DNA of 49,308 nt from the NCBI RefSeq assembly GCF_003709565.1, contig NZ_QNRC01000031.1, positions 1-49,308 on the forward strand. Direction: 5' to 3'. A program made the position numbers and the translations under genes. How positions within the stretch are numbered: position 1 is the first letter of the stretch; every line of letters begins with the position of its first letter. The notes below the pieces were generated by a model. The model was not told the origin of the DNA and ran no database searches. It saw only the letters and a list, made by a program, of their open reading frames with translations. Positions 1 through 8,350 of this stretch are shown here, piece by piece. This DNA comes from Paracoccus sigandri. Lineage in GTDB: Bacteria; Pseudomonadota; Alphaproteobacteria; Rhodobacterales; Rhodobacteraceae.

Positions 1-1
1 G

Positions 2-61
2 CCGAAGGCTCCGGCCGGCGGCGGCATGCCCGACATGGGCGGCATGGGCGGCATGATGTGA
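2..61 (+). CDS. groEL: 60 kDa chaperonin GroEL, C-terminal fragment
   Basis: Only the last 19 codons and a TGA stop are inside the window. The frame reads PKAPAGGGMPDMGGMGGMM, the flexible Gly-Gly-Met-rich tail typical of bacterial GroEL. That tail lies inside the folding chamber of the double-ring chaperonin. The stop at 59-61 is followed about 27 bases later by a strong hairpin terminator, as expected for the end of a groES-groEL operon. The tail is distinctive, but no catalytic part is visible, so the call rests on the tail composition alone. Confidence 0.85.
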   Translation, partial: PKAPAGGGMPDMGGMGGMM

Positions 62-87
62 TCCCCCCTGCCCCTGGCAGAAACGAC

Positions 88-117
88 GAAAGGGCGCCAG
101 GACGGCGCCCTTTCTTC
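88..117 (+). terminator. Rho-independent terminator after groEL
   Basis: An 11-bp perfect stem is formed by GAAAGGGCGCC (88-98) and GGCGCCCTTTC (104-114) with a 5-base loop. The 3' arm ends in TTTC. It lies 27 bases after the groEL stop. On the other strand it could also stop the convergent Crp/Fnr gene, which ends at 142. Confidence 0.8.
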
Positions 118-141
118 ATGGCAGGGGGCCAGGCCGTCGCG

Positions 142-867
142 TCAGCCGTCGGCGGCCAGCAGATCGCGCAGCCCCGCCTCGTCCAGCAGGGCGATCCGCC
201 CATAGCCCAGCCGGACCCAGCCGCGATGCTCGAACTGGCCCAGCACCGCATTCGCGGTATGGCGCGAGACATTCGCCATCTCGGCAAGATCCGCCTGGGT
301 CAACGGCAGCCCCGCCCCGCCATCCGCGCCAGGATCGGCCGCAGCAGCGGTCCCCGCATCGGTCCCCGCTTCATTCTGGCCCAGGAGACGCAGCAGCACC
401 GCGGCGATGCGCTGGTCCGAACGCCGGATCAGCAGTTCCGAGATGATCCGGTAGCTGATGACGGAATTGTATTCGGTCAGCGTGGCGAAACCCAGCTGGC
501 CCTGCGGCATCCGCCGGCAGATCTCGTCGATCCTGGCCAGCGACAGGTAGAGCACGCTGGACGGCTCCATCGCCCTGAAGGTCAGCGCCCGCGGCCGCCC
601 GGTCATCAGCGGCCCCTGCCCGAACCAGCCGCCCCGGCGCATCACATGGCCCAGCACGATGCTGGAGGCCGCGTTCTGGGCCAGCACGGCGAAGCTGCCC
701 TGCTGCACGCAATAGATGCCGCCCGGCGCATCGCCGATATGATGCGTGTATTCGCCCGTCCCATACCGCCTGACCGTCGCGGCCGAGAGGACCGCCTGCT
801 GGAAGTCCTCGGCCCGCTCGGACAGCCAGCCAAGGGCCTGGAGGCGATCCTGCGCGGCTTTCGGCAA
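142..867 (-). CDS. Crp/Fnr-family transcriptional regulator
   Basis: The product is 241 aa. An N-terminal cyclic-nucleotide-binding-like beta-barrel (about residues 30-140) contains GIYCVQQGSFAVL and the GGWFGQGPLMTG turn. A long dimerisation helix follows (about 130-165), then a C-terminal winged helix-turn-helix with LTQADLAEMANVSRHTANAVL (about 190-210). The Fnr pattern of four N-terminal cysteines is absent; only two scattered Cys are present, so an oxygen-sensing Fe-S cluster is unlikely. The ligand cannot be told from sequence. The start is TTG at 865-867, chosen because AGGGGAAAG sits about 5 bases upstream and no in-frame ATG fits. An Ala/Asp/Gly-rich insert (about 167-187) precedes the DNA-binding domain. 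It lies tail-to-tail with groEL and downstream of ppx. Confidence 0.85.
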   Translation of the reverse strand: MPKAAQDRLQALGWLSERAEDFQQAVLSAATVRRYGTGEYTHHIGDAPGGIYCVQQGSFAVLAQNAASSIVLGHVMRRGGWFGQGPLMTGRPRALTFRAMEPSSVLYLSLARIDEICRRMPQGQLGFATLTEYNSVISYRIISELLIRRSDQRIAAVLLRLLGQNEAGTDAGTAAAADPGADGGAGLPLTQADLAEMANVSRHTANAVLGQFEHRGWVRLGYGRIALLDEAGLRDLLAADG

Positions 868-976
868 CGGCTTTCCCCTTTGTAAACCGGAATGACCAAA
901 AAAACGTCGGATGGCGCGTCAAATGTCGGGAATTCGACAATGCTCGCCGCATCCGCGACTAGATATCGCCGCGGAT

Positions 977-1049
977 CGTGCGTCAAGGAATGTTGCCCTG
1001 TTGTCATGTTGCAACGCGATCCGAAGCGCGTGCGGTTCCTTGACGCACG
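977..1049. promoter_or_regulatory. Nested inverted repeats upstream of the Crp/Fnr gene
   Basis: CGTGCGTCAAGGAA (977-990) is repeated in perfect inverse as TTCCTTGACGCACG (1036-1049). Almost at the same centre lies the 8-bp palindrome GTTGCAAC (1008-1015), which forms part of TTG-N8-CAA (1001-1014), the skeleton of Crp/Fnr-family operators. On the minus strand TTGACG (986-981) could be a -35 for the regulator gene. This suggests an autoregulatory operator or a DNA-looping site; there is no T-run to suggest a terminator for ppx. Confidence 0.45.
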
Positions 1050-1082
1050 TGCATCCGCATTGCCGCGCCGGGCGTGCTGCCG

Positions 1083-2618
1083 TCAGGCCTGCACGACCGG
1101 CTCGACCTCCATCGAGCTGCACAGCGACTTGAAGCGCGCATGGGCGACCTCGCCCATCAGCTCGCGCCCCATCCGGGTCAGATGCAGCTCCAGCCGGCCC
1201 TTCTCGGGCAGGAATTTCAGCGCGGCCGCCTCGTCCGGGTCCTCGATCGAGAACATCGCCCCGAAGCGCATCGCCTTGCCCAGGATTTCGGCGCGGCGGA
1301 TCTCGTCCTCGGAGAGCAGCGCGAAGAGCGGCGCCAGGATCGAATTGGCGCGGCTGTTCTTGTAGCGATGCAGCAGCGCCAGCCCCAGGAAGACCCGCTC
1401 GGGATGGCTGATCGCGGCCATGTTGGCGCGGGTGACATTGTCGAAACAGGCCTCGGCCCGGTAATCGGGATGCGCCCGCCATGTCGTGTCATGCAGCAGG
1501 CAGGCCGCGCGAATCAGCCGGTCCTCTTCGGGCGGGGCCTCGGCGAAGATCGGCTGCAGGAACTGGTACAGCTTCTTGCCGAAGCCGGGCATCCGCGCCA
1601 TCTGCCGCTCGGAGAAGCGGGCGGCCTCGATCAGCGGGTCGCGGCGGCGCAGGTCGTGGGACATGTGTTCGTAAAGCAGCCCCTCGCGGATGCCGAAGCT
1701 GGAGACCGCCAGTTCCTCGGGCGCGAATGTCGCGACCAGTTCGGACAGCACCTGCGAGGCCAGCGGCACCAGATCCATCCGCGACGAGGAAATGCCGACC
1801 CGCCCGCGCAGCTCGTTCAGGTCGCCGGCGGCGATCCAGTCCACGGTCTTGCGCACGTCCTCGGGGGTCATGCGGTATTCATGCAGCACGGTCATCGGAT
1901 ATTGCCGCCGCTCCATGTCCAGCCGGGCGATTGCCCGCCACGATCCGCCGACCAGGTAGATGCGCCGGTGGTCGGTGCCCATCTTCTCGGCCAGCCCGGC
2001 CATGATCGCGCGGATATGCTTGCGCAGCCCGGACCTGCCGCCCTGCACCTGCTGCAGCCGGAACGGCCCCAGCTGCGAGCTCGCCCGCGCGCCGACCTTG
2101 CCGCCGCCGACCTCGGCCAGCTCCATCGAGTTGCCGCCGATGTCGCAGACCAGCCCGGCGGCGTCCGGCCAGCCCAGCAGCACGCCCTGCGCCGACAGCC
2201 GCGCCTCTTCCTCGCCGTCGATGACATGCAGCTTCAGGCCGGTCTCGCGCTCGACCCGGCGCTGGAAGGCGGGGCCGTCCTCGGCCTCGCGCACCGCCGC
2301 CGTGGCCACGCAGGTCATCGGCGTGATGTCCATGCCGCGGGCCAGCGCGGCGAAGCGGCACAGCGCCGCAAAGCCGCGCTCGACGCCGGCGGGGTTCAGC
2401 CGCCCGGTGCGGGCCATGTCCTGGCCCAGCCCGGCCATCACCTTCTCGTTGTAGAAATAGGCCGGAGAGCGCGCCGCCCCGTCGAAGACCACCAGCCGGA
2501 TCGAGTTCGAGCCGACATCGACGACCCCCACCCGCTTCAGCGCCCGCTTGGGCAATTTCTCGAAGGTCTTGCCGAAGGGCTCGATCTTGCGGCCGGTGGT
2601 GGTCAGAACGCCGTTCAT
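1083..2618 (-). CDS. ppx: Exopolyphosphatase / guanosine pentaphosphatase family (Ppx/GppA)
   Basis: The product is 511 aa. It is a cytoplasmic enzyme that removes terminal phosphates from polyphosphate. The N-terminal half is an actin-like ASKHA fold with the first phosphate loop DVGSNSIRLVVF (about residues 26-37) and the second loop CDIGGNSMEL (about 150). The latter differs from the common DIGGGS by Asn. The C-terminal third resembles the HD-like helical domain of long Ppx proteins (RAACLLHDTTWRAHPDY, about 390). I chose ATG at 2616-2618 because AGGAG lies 6 bases upstream; an in-frame ATG at 2639 has no good ribosome site. It follows ppk1 by 53 bases on the same strand, so synthesis and breakdown of polyphosphate are probably co-transcribed. 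Confidence 0.92.
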   Translation of the reverse strand: MNGVLTTTGRKIEPFGKTFEKLPKRALKRVGVVDVGSNSIRLVVFDGAARSPAYFYNEKVMAGLGQDMARTGRLNPAGVERGFAALCRFAALARGMDITPMTCVATAAVREAEDGPAFQRRVERETGLKLHVIDGEEEARLSAQGVLLGWPDAAGLVCDIGGNSMELAEVGGGKVGARASSQLGPFRLQQVQGGRSGLRKHIRAIMAGLAEKMGTDHRRIYLVGGSWRAIARLDMERRQYPMTVLHEYRMTPEDVRKTVDWIAAGDLNELRGRVGISSSRMDLVPLASQVLSELVATFAPEELAVSSFGIREGLLYEHMSHDLRRRDPLIEAARFSERQMARMPGFGKKLYQFLQPIFAEAPPEEDRLIRAACLLHDTTWRAHPDYRAEACFDNVTRANMAAISHPERVFLGLALLHRYKNSRANSILAPLFALLSEDEIRRAEILGKAMRFGAMFSIEDPDEAAALKFLPEKGRLELHLTRMGRELMGEVAHARFKSLCSSMEVEPVVQA

Positions 2619-2671
2619 CCAGGACTCCTGCTTGCGCATCGGGGCGTTAATGACCCGATCCTTGGCGCCGG

Positions 2672-4837
2672 TCAATCGGCGGAATGGGTCAGTGCCGGGA
2701 CGTCGCGTGCCCCCGCGGTGCCCCGGCCCGAAAGTGACGGGTTTTCCATGAAGAACCTGTGACAGTTGAACAGATCGTCCCGGCCGTCGGGCAGATAGCG
2801 CACGAAGCGCCCGTCGGGCTGCAGCAGCCAGCTCTGCGCCTCGTCGGCCATGTTCGCGGCCATGACCTGGCTGACGATCTGCGCCTTCACCGTGTCGTTG
2901 AGGCATTCGACCAGCGTTTCGACCCGCCGCGACAGGTTGCGGTCCATCCAGTCGGCCGAGCTGATGAAGACCCGCGCCTTCTTCGAGGGAAGCCCGTGGC
3001 CATTGCCGAAACAGACGATGCGGGAATGTTCCAGATAGCGCCCGACGATAGACTTTACCCGAATATTCTCGGACAACCCCCTGATGCCGGGACGTATTCC
3101 GCAGATGCCGCGCACCACCAGGCTGATCTTCACCCCGGCGGCGTTGGCGGCATAGAGCGCCTCGATCACGTCCTTCTCGATCAACGAGTTCATCTTGGCC
3201 CAGATCGCGGCGCGGCGGCCCTGGCGGGCATATTCCGCCTCGCGTGCGATCAGCGACAGCAGATTCTCCTTCAGGTCGATGGGCGAGATCGACAGGTTCT
3301 CCAGTCCGTCCGGTTGAACATAGCCGGACAAGTAGTTGAAAACCTTGGTGGCGTCGCGCCCCAGCGCCGGGTCGCAGGTGAACAGCGACAGGTCGGTATA
3401 GATGCGCGCGGTAATCGGGTGATAGTTGCCGGTGCCGTAATGGGTATAGGTCACCAGGTTCTCGCCCTCGCGCCGCACGATGGTGCTGATCTTGGCATGG
3501 GTCTTGTAGTTCACGAAACCATAGACGACATGCGCGCCCGACCGCTCCAGCCGCCGCGACTGGCGGATATTGGCGGCCTCGTCGAAGCGGGCCTTCAGCT
3601 CGACCAGCGCGGTCACCGACTTGCCCGCCTCGGCCGCCTCGCACAGCGCATCGACGATCGAGCTGTCGCGGCTGGTGCGATAGAGCGTCTGCTTGATCGC
3701 CAGCACATCGGGATCGCGCGCCGCCTGCGCCAGGAAACGCACCACCATGTCGAAGGTCTCGTAGGGGTGATGCAGCAGCATGTCCTTCTGGCGGATCGCG
3801 GCGAACATGTCGCCGTGATGGTCCTGCACCCGTTCCGGCACGCGCGGGGTGAAGCCCGGCCACAGCAGGTCGCGGCGGTTTTCCAGCACCAGTTCGCGCA
3901 GGTCGGCCATGCCCAGAAGGCCCTCGACCTCGATCACCTCGTCGGGGCTGACCTCCAGCTCCTCCATGATCAGGCGGCGCAGCCGGTCCGGCGCGCCCGA
4001 GGTGATCTTCAGGCGGATGACGCTGCCGCGGCGGCGGCGCTTCAGCGCGGTCTCGAATTCGCGCACCAGGTCCTCGGCCTCTTCCTCGACCTCCAGGTCG
4101 CTGTCGCGCAGCACCCGGAAGGCGCAATGGCCGACATCGCGATAGCCGGGGAACAGGCTGGCCAGATGCATCAGCAGCAGATCCTCCAGCCGCAGGAATC
4201 GCTCGCCCCCCGGCAGCGGGATGAAGCGGGTCAGCTGCGCGGGGATCGGCAGCAGCGCCTGCATCTGCCGCCCGTCGCTGTTGCGCGCCAGTTCCAGCCC
4301 CAGCGAGAAGCCGGCATTCGGGATGAAGGGGAAGGGATGCGCCGGATCGATCGCCAGCGGCGACAGGACCGGAAACACCTTGCTTTCGAAATAGCGGCGC
4401 AGGAATTCCTCTTCGGCGCGCGTCACGCTGGAGCGCGACAGGATCATGATCCCGGCCTCCTCCATCTCGCGGCGCAGCCGGTTCCAGACGCCCTGCTGCG
4501 CGCCCATCAGGCGGCGGGCATCGGCGTTGATCAGGCTCAGCTGCTCGGCCGGGGTCAGCCCGTCATCCGAGGGGGTGGTGTTGCCCTCGCGCACCAGTTC
4601 GCGCAGGCCGGCGACCCGGACGGTGTAGAACTCGTCCAGGTTGGTCGCGCTGATCGAGACGAATCGCAGCCGCTCCAGCAGCGGCACGCGGGGATTGCGC
4701 GCCTCGTCCAGTACGCGCCAGTTGAAGGACAGCCAGCTCAGCTCTCGGTTGAAGAAACGTGCAGGGCCTTCGGGCAGGCCGCCGGGCAGGTCGACGGGTT
4801 CGGGGAACGGGGTGCGGAGGAAATCGGCTTGGGTCAT
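2672..4837 (-). CDS. ppk1: Polyphosphate kinase 1
   Basis: The product is 721 aa, a normal length for the family. It reversibly polymerises the gamma-phosphate of ATP into polyphosphate at the inner membrane or in granules. Domains in order are the N domain (FFNRELSWLSFNWRVLDEA, about 28-46), the middle head domain, and two phospholipase-D-like catalytic domains. The expected autophosphorylated His lies in THYGTGNYHP and the second conserved His in YLEHSRIVCFGNG. LVELKARFDEAANI is also diagnostic. The ATG at 4835-4837 begins 43 bases after the hdaA stop. The sixteen or so C-terminal residues, SLSGRGTAGARDVPALTHSAD, look like a non-conserved tail. Context (hdaA upstream, ppx downstream) supports the call. 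Confidence 0.96.
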   Translation of the reverse strand: MTQADFLRTPFPEPVDLPGGLPEGPARFFNRELSWLSFNWRVLDEARNPRVPLLERLRFVSISATNLDEFYTVRVAGLRELVREGNTTPSDDGLTPAEQLSLINADARRLMGAQQGVWNRLRREMEEAGIMILSRSSVTRAEEEFLRRYFESKVFPVLSPLAIDPAHPFPFIPNAGFSLGLELARNSDGRQMQALLPIPAQLTRFIPLPGGERFLRLEDLLLMHLASLFPGYRDVGHCAFRVLRDSDLEVEEEAEDLVREFETALKRRRRGSVIRLKITSGAPDRLRRLIMEELEVSPDEVIEVEGLLGMADLRELVLENRRDLLWPGFTPRVPERVQDHHGDMFAAIRQKDMLLHHPYETFDMVVRFLAQAARDPDVLAIKQTLYRTSRDSSIVDALCEAAEAGKSVTALVELKARFDEAANIRQSRRLERSGAHVVYGFVNYKTHAKISTIVRREGENLVTYTHYGTGNYHPITARIYTDLSLFTCDPALGRDATKVFNYLSGYVQPDGLENLSISPIDLKENLLSLIAREAEYARQGRRAAIWAKMNSLIEKDVIEALYAANAAGVKISLVVRGICGIRPGIRGLSENIRVKSIVGRYLEHSRIVCFGNGHGLPSKKARVFISSADWMDRNLSRRVETLVECLNDTVKAQIVSQVMAANMADEAQSWLLQPDGRFVRYLPDGRDDLFNCHRFFMENPSLSGRGTAGARDVPALTHSAD

Positions 4838-4880
4838 CGCAATTCTGGCGCAGGGCGCACCGCAATCCGGTGCCGGCCGA

Positions 4881-5582
4881 TCATGCGTCAGGCGTCGTCA
4901 GCTTGTCCAGCAGCTCTGCCGCGATGCGGCGGTTGATCGGCCGCTTGTCGGCCAGCGCGGCGCGATCGATGGCCGCGACCAGCCGGCGTGCCAGCCCCAG
5001 GTCGCGGTCCATGTTCAGCACCAGCCAGTCGATCAGCCCGGCGGGCACGCTTTGCTGGCGGTCGGCGAACAGCTTGACCAGCACGGCGGCCAGAAGCCCC
5101 TCGTCCGGGGCGCCCAGCCGGACCTGCGGCATGGCGTCCATGCGGCTTCGCAGGTCGGGCAGCACCAGCCCCCAGTCGCGCGGCGCGGCCCGCGCGGTCA
5201 GCAGCAGCAGGCAGTCGCGCGGCGCGCAGAGGTTCCACAGGTGGAACAGCGCCTGTTCCGCCCCGGCCGCGAAGCCCGCGTGATCGGCATCCTCGACCAC
5301 CAGCGCGCCGCCCTCGGCCGCCAGCTGGTCGGCGGCATCGGGGCGCAGGCTGGCGGCGGTGACGCGGCGGGCGCCGTTCTCGGCCGCCCAGAAGGCCGCC
5401 ATATGGGTCTTGCCGGCGCCCTCGGGGCCGATCAGCAGCATCCGGCCCTGCGGCCAGGTCTGCGGCGCGTCCAGCACCGCCAGCGCATCGGCATTGGCCG
5501 GCGCGGGCAGGAAATCGGCGCGCGCATGGGCCGGGGGCGTGGTCAGGTCCAGCGTCAGCTGCCGGGAAAGGGCCGGGATCAC
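4881..5582 (-). CDS. hdaA: DnaA-related regulatory ATPase HdaA
   Basis: The product is 233 aa, a DnaA-like AAA+ domain without the DnaA DNA-binding domain. An N-terminal clamp-binding-like segment, RQLTLDL (residues 7-13), is followed by Walker A GPEGAGKT (52-59), a Walker B-like ALVVEDAD, and the sensor segments LLLLTAR and RDLGLARRLV. Hda proteins bind the DNA-loaded sliding clamp through the QL-x-L-like motif. They stimulate ATP hydrolysis by DnaA so that replication does not fire twice. Start GTG at 5580-5582 overlaps the TGA of the upstream permease gene (GTGA), which implies translational coupling. Followed by ppk1. Confidence 0.88.
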   Translation of the reverse strand: MIPALSRQLTLDLTTPPAHARADFLPAPANADALAVLDAPQTWPQGRMLLIGPEGAGKTHMAAFWAAENGARRVTAASLRPDAADQLAAEGGALVVEDADHAGFAAGAEQALFHLWNLCAPRDCLLLLTARAAPRDWGLVLPDLRSRMDAMPQVRLGAPDEGLLAAVLVKLFADRQQSVPAGLIDWLVLNMDRDLGLARRLVAAIDRAALADKRPINRRIAAELLDKLTTPDA

Positions 5583-6787
5583 GGGTCGTCCTTGCGCCGC
5601 AGGTCTTCCTGCATGGTCTGGATCTCGGACATGGCGCGGCCGCGATCCGCCGCCAGGCGCGCCTTGCGCATGTTCTCGGCCACGGTGCCGCGGGGGACGA
5701 TCTCGATCAGCGTGGGCTGGGCGGGCTCGTGCGGCACCTCCTGCCCGGTATAGAGCGCGCTGCTGCGGTAACGCTCGATCAGGAAGCGGGCGATGACGCC
5801 AAGCGCGGCGGCCAGCGGCACCGCCATGACCAGCCCCACGAAGCCGAACAGGGCGCCGAAGACCGACAGCGCCAAGAGCAGCCAGACCGGGTGCAGCCCG
5901 ACATGGCCGCCGACGATCTTCGGCTGCAGGTAATTGCCCTCGACCACCTGCCCCAGCGCGAAGATCGCGATCACCGCGCCGATCCACAGGGGATCGCCCC
6001 AGAAGCTGAACAGCGCCACCCCGATGGCCATCGCGCCGCCGATCAGCACGCCGACATAGGGGATGAAGGACAGCACCGCCGCCGTGATGCCGATGAAGAA
6101 GCCGAAGGGCAGCCCGACCAGCATCAGCGCGATGGAATACCAGGTTCCCAGGATCAGGATCACCAGCCCCTGCCCGCGCACGAAGCCCGACAGCGCCTCG
6201 TCGATCTCGCGCGCCAGGCGGCGGACGGTGGGGGCGTGTTCGCGCGGCAGCAGCCGGTCGATCTCCTCGACCATCTTGTCCCAGTCCAGCAGCAGGTAGA
6301 AGGCCACGACTGGCACGATGACCAGCAGCGCGATGGTGCTGATGACGCCCCCGACCGAGCCGATCACGGTCGTCGCCACGCTGCCCATCTGCTCGCCCAT
6401 CGCCTTGCCCAGGTCGGTCAGCGCGGTGCCGACGGTGCCGTCGGCGGGCAGAAGCTCGGGGAAGCGGGCCGAGACGAAGCTGCGCGCCTGTTCCAGCATG
6501 TCGGGCGCGGTGTCGATCAGCGCCACCGCCTGGCGCAGCAGCAGCGGCATGACCAGCAGGACCACGGCGGCAAGGATGACCACGGCGCCGGCGGTGATGA
6601 CCACCACGGCCATGGTCCGCGACAGGCCCATCCGCTCCAGCCGGTCGGCCACCGGGTCCAGCAGATAGGCGACGCCCGCGCCCAGGATGAAGGGCAGGAT
6701 GGGCTGGCCCAGCAGCCACATGGCGACCAGCAGGATCACCGCCCCGATCCCCCACCAGACCAGCTGTTTCTGCACCGGCATCCGCAT
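5579..6787 (-). CDS. AI-2E family transporter / PerM-like permease
   Basis: The product is 402 aa, an integral inner-membrane protein. Hydrophobic segments occur near residues 10-45 (two helices), 58-85, 150-170, 205-235, 240-260, 270-290 and 305-340. A large soluble loop lies between the third and fourth, and a cytoplasmic tail of about 55 residues ends the protein. The signatures GLPFGFFIGITAAVLSFIPYVGVLIG and VVEGNYLQPKIVG fit the AI-2E/PerM (TqsA/YhhT-like) family. The transported substrate is not known for this subgroup; the family name does not prove autoinducer transport. AGGAGAA precedes the ATG at 6785-6787. Its GTGA overlap with hdaA places it first in the hdaA-ppk1-ppx group. Confidence 0.88.
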   Translation of the reverse strand: MRMPVQKQLVWWGIGAVILLVAMWLLGQPILPFILGAGVAYLLDPVADRLERMGLSRTMAVVVITAGAVVILAAVVLLVMPLLLRQAVALIDTAPDMLEQARSFVSARFPELLPADGTVGTALTDLGKAMGEQMGSVATTVIGSVGGVISTIALLVIVPVVAFYLLLDWDKMVEEIDRLLPREHAPTVRRLAREIDEALSGFVRGQGLVILILGTWYSIALMLVGLPFGFFIGITAAVLSFIPYVGVLIGGAMAIGVALFSFWGDPLWIGAVIAIFALGQVVEGNYLQPKIVGGHVGLHPVWLLLALSVFGALFGFVGLVMAVPLAAALGVIARFLIERYRSSALYTGQEVPHEPAQPTLIEIVPRGTVAENMRKARLAADRGRAMSEIQTMQEDLRRKDDP

Positions 6788-6923
6788 CGCCGCTTCTCCT
6801 GTTTTCGCGCCCGTGGAATGTGACCGCAGCCTGCGTCGGTTGCAAGCGCGTCAGCGCGGATGAACGCGCCTGGGCGCCGGTTGGTTCACGCCGATATGCA
6901 CGGCGACATGGGTGGCGGGGTGC

Positions 6924-6952
6924 TTGGCAAGGGGCGGCCGATCCGCTAACGC
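6924..6952 (+). promoter_or_regulatory. Candidate sigma70-type promoter of proS
   Basis: TTGGCA (6924-6929), a 17-base spacer and TAACGC (6947-6952) lie 31 bases before the proS ATG. The spacer overlaps an inverted repeat CGGCCGA/TCGGCCG (6935-6941 and 6953-6959). The -10 is a weak match. Confidence 0.35.
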
Positions 6953-6982
6953 TCGGCCGAACCGTCACGAAGGACCCCGCCC

Positions 6983-8350
6983 ATGCGTCTGTCGCGCTAT
7001 TTCCTGCCCGTCCTGAAAGAGGACCCCAAAGAGGCCCAGATCGTCAGCCACCGGCTGATGCTGCGTTCGGGCATGATCAAGCAGCAGGCCGCGGGGATCT
7101 ATTCCTGGCTGCCGCTGGGGTTCAAGGTGCTGCGCCGGATCGAGCAGATCGTGCACGAGGAACAGACGCGCGCCGGGCATATCCCGCTCTTGATGCCGAC
7201 GCTGCAGCCGGCCGACCTGTGGCGCGAGTCGGGCCGCTACGACGATTACGGAGAGGAGATGCTGCGCATCCGCGACCGCCACAAGCGCGACCTGCTTTAC
7301 GGCCCGACCAACGAGGAGATGATCACCGACATCTTCCGCAGCCATGTGAACAGCTACAAGGACCTGCCGCTGACGCTGTATCACATCCAGTGGAAGTTCC
7401 GCGACGAGATCCGGCCGCGCTTCGGGGTGATGCGCGGGCGCGAATTCCTGATGAAGGACGGCTACAACTTCGACCTGACCAGGGAAGACGCGCTGCACGC
7501 CTATAACCGCCACCTGGTCAGCTACCTGCGCACCTATGAACGCATGGGGTTGCAGGCGATCCCGATGCGCGCCGATGGCGGGCCGATCGGCGGCGATTAC
7601 ACGCATGAATTCCTGGTGCTGGCCGAAACCGGCGAATCCGAGGTCTTCTATGACAGCCAGATCACCGACCTGAAATTCGGCAGCCGCGACATCGACTATG
7701 ACGACAAGGCGCAGTGCCAGGCCGTGCTGGAGGAATTCACCAGCCGCTATGCCCGCACCGACGAGACCCATGACGAGGCGGTCTTCGCGCAGGTCCCCGA
7801 GGATCGCCGCCGGGTCGCCCGCGGCATCGAGGTCGGCCAGATCTTCTATTTCGGCACCAAGTATTCCGAGCCGATGGGCGCCACCGTCGTCGGCCCGGAC
7901 GGGGCGCGGGTGCCGGTCCACATGGGCAGCCACGGCATCGGCGTTTCCCGCCTGCTGGGCGCGATCATCGAGGCCAGCCATGACGACAAGGGCATCATCT
8001 GGCCCGAGGGCGTGACCCCCTTCCATGTCGGCATCGTCAACCTCAAGCAGGGCGACGTCGCGACCGACAGCGCCTGCGAGGCGCTCTATGCCGAGCTGAA
8101 GGCGCGCGGGCTGGATCCGCTCTATGACGACCGCGACGAACGGGCGGGCGCGAAATTCGCCACCATGGACCTGATCGGCCTGCCCTGGCGGATCACCGTC
8201 GGCCCGCGCGGGCTGGCCGCCAACAAGGTCGAGCTGACCAGCCGCCGCAGCGGCGAGACCACCGAGATGTCGCCCGCCGAGGCGGTGGAACGGCTGAGCG
8301 CGACCTATCGGCCGGTCTTCGCGGCCGGCCTGCCCTCGCCGGCCGCGTGA
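6983..8350 (+). CDS. proS: Prolyl-tRNA synthetase (short alphaproteobacterial form)
   Basis: The product is 455 aa, a class II synthetase that charges tRNA-Pro in the cytoplasm. Motif 2 is seen in QWKFRDEIRPRFGVMRGREFLMKDGY and motif 3 in MGSHGIGVSRLLGA. A C-terminal anticodon-binding domain begins near GVTPFHVGIVNLKQGD. It lacks the roughly 180-residue editing insertion of long bacterial ProRS (E. coli about 570 aa). This is usual for alphaproteobacteria and implies that clearing of Ala-tRNA-Pro must occur in trans. The ATG at 6983 has AAGGA about 8 bases upstream. The TGA overlaps the start of the DUF2937 gene. Confidence 0.96.
   Translation: MRLSRYFLPVLKEDPKEAQIVSHRLMLRSGMIKQQAAGIYSWLPLGFKVLRRIEQIVHEEQTRAGHIPLLMPTLQPADLWRESGRYDDYGEEMLRIRDRHKRDLLYGPTNEEMITDIFRSHVNSYKDLPLTLYHIQWKFRDEIRPRFGVMRGREFLMKDGYNFDLTREDALHAYNRHLVSYLRTYERMGLQAIPMRADGGPIGGDYTHEFLVLAETGESEVFYDSQITDLKFGSRDIDYDDKAQCQAVLEEFTSRYARTDETHDEAVFAQVPEDRRRVARGIEVGQIFYFGTKYSEPMGATVVGPDGARVPVHMGSHGIGVSRLLGAIIEASHDDKGIIWPEGVTPFHVGIVNLKQGDVATDSACEALYAELKARGLDPLYDDRDERAGAKFATMDLIGLPWRITVGPRGLAANKVELTSRRSGETTEMSPAEAVERLSATYRPVFAAGLPSPAA

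Noticed and set aside
142..867. Oxygen-sensing FNR identity for the Crp/Fnr protein
   Set aside because: The N-terminal cysteine cluster of FNR is absent; only two scattered cysteines occur, so I left the ligand open.
1074..2762. Long open frame on the plus strand opposite ppx
   Set aside because: It is antisense to ppx; its translation is Arg/Gln/His-rich with no family signal. Such frames arise from third-position GC bias in high-GC coding DNA.
5579..6787. Autoinducer-2 exporter assignment
   Set aside because: The family name is AI-2E, but most members have no shown AI-2 transport and no lsr or luxS genes are nearby.
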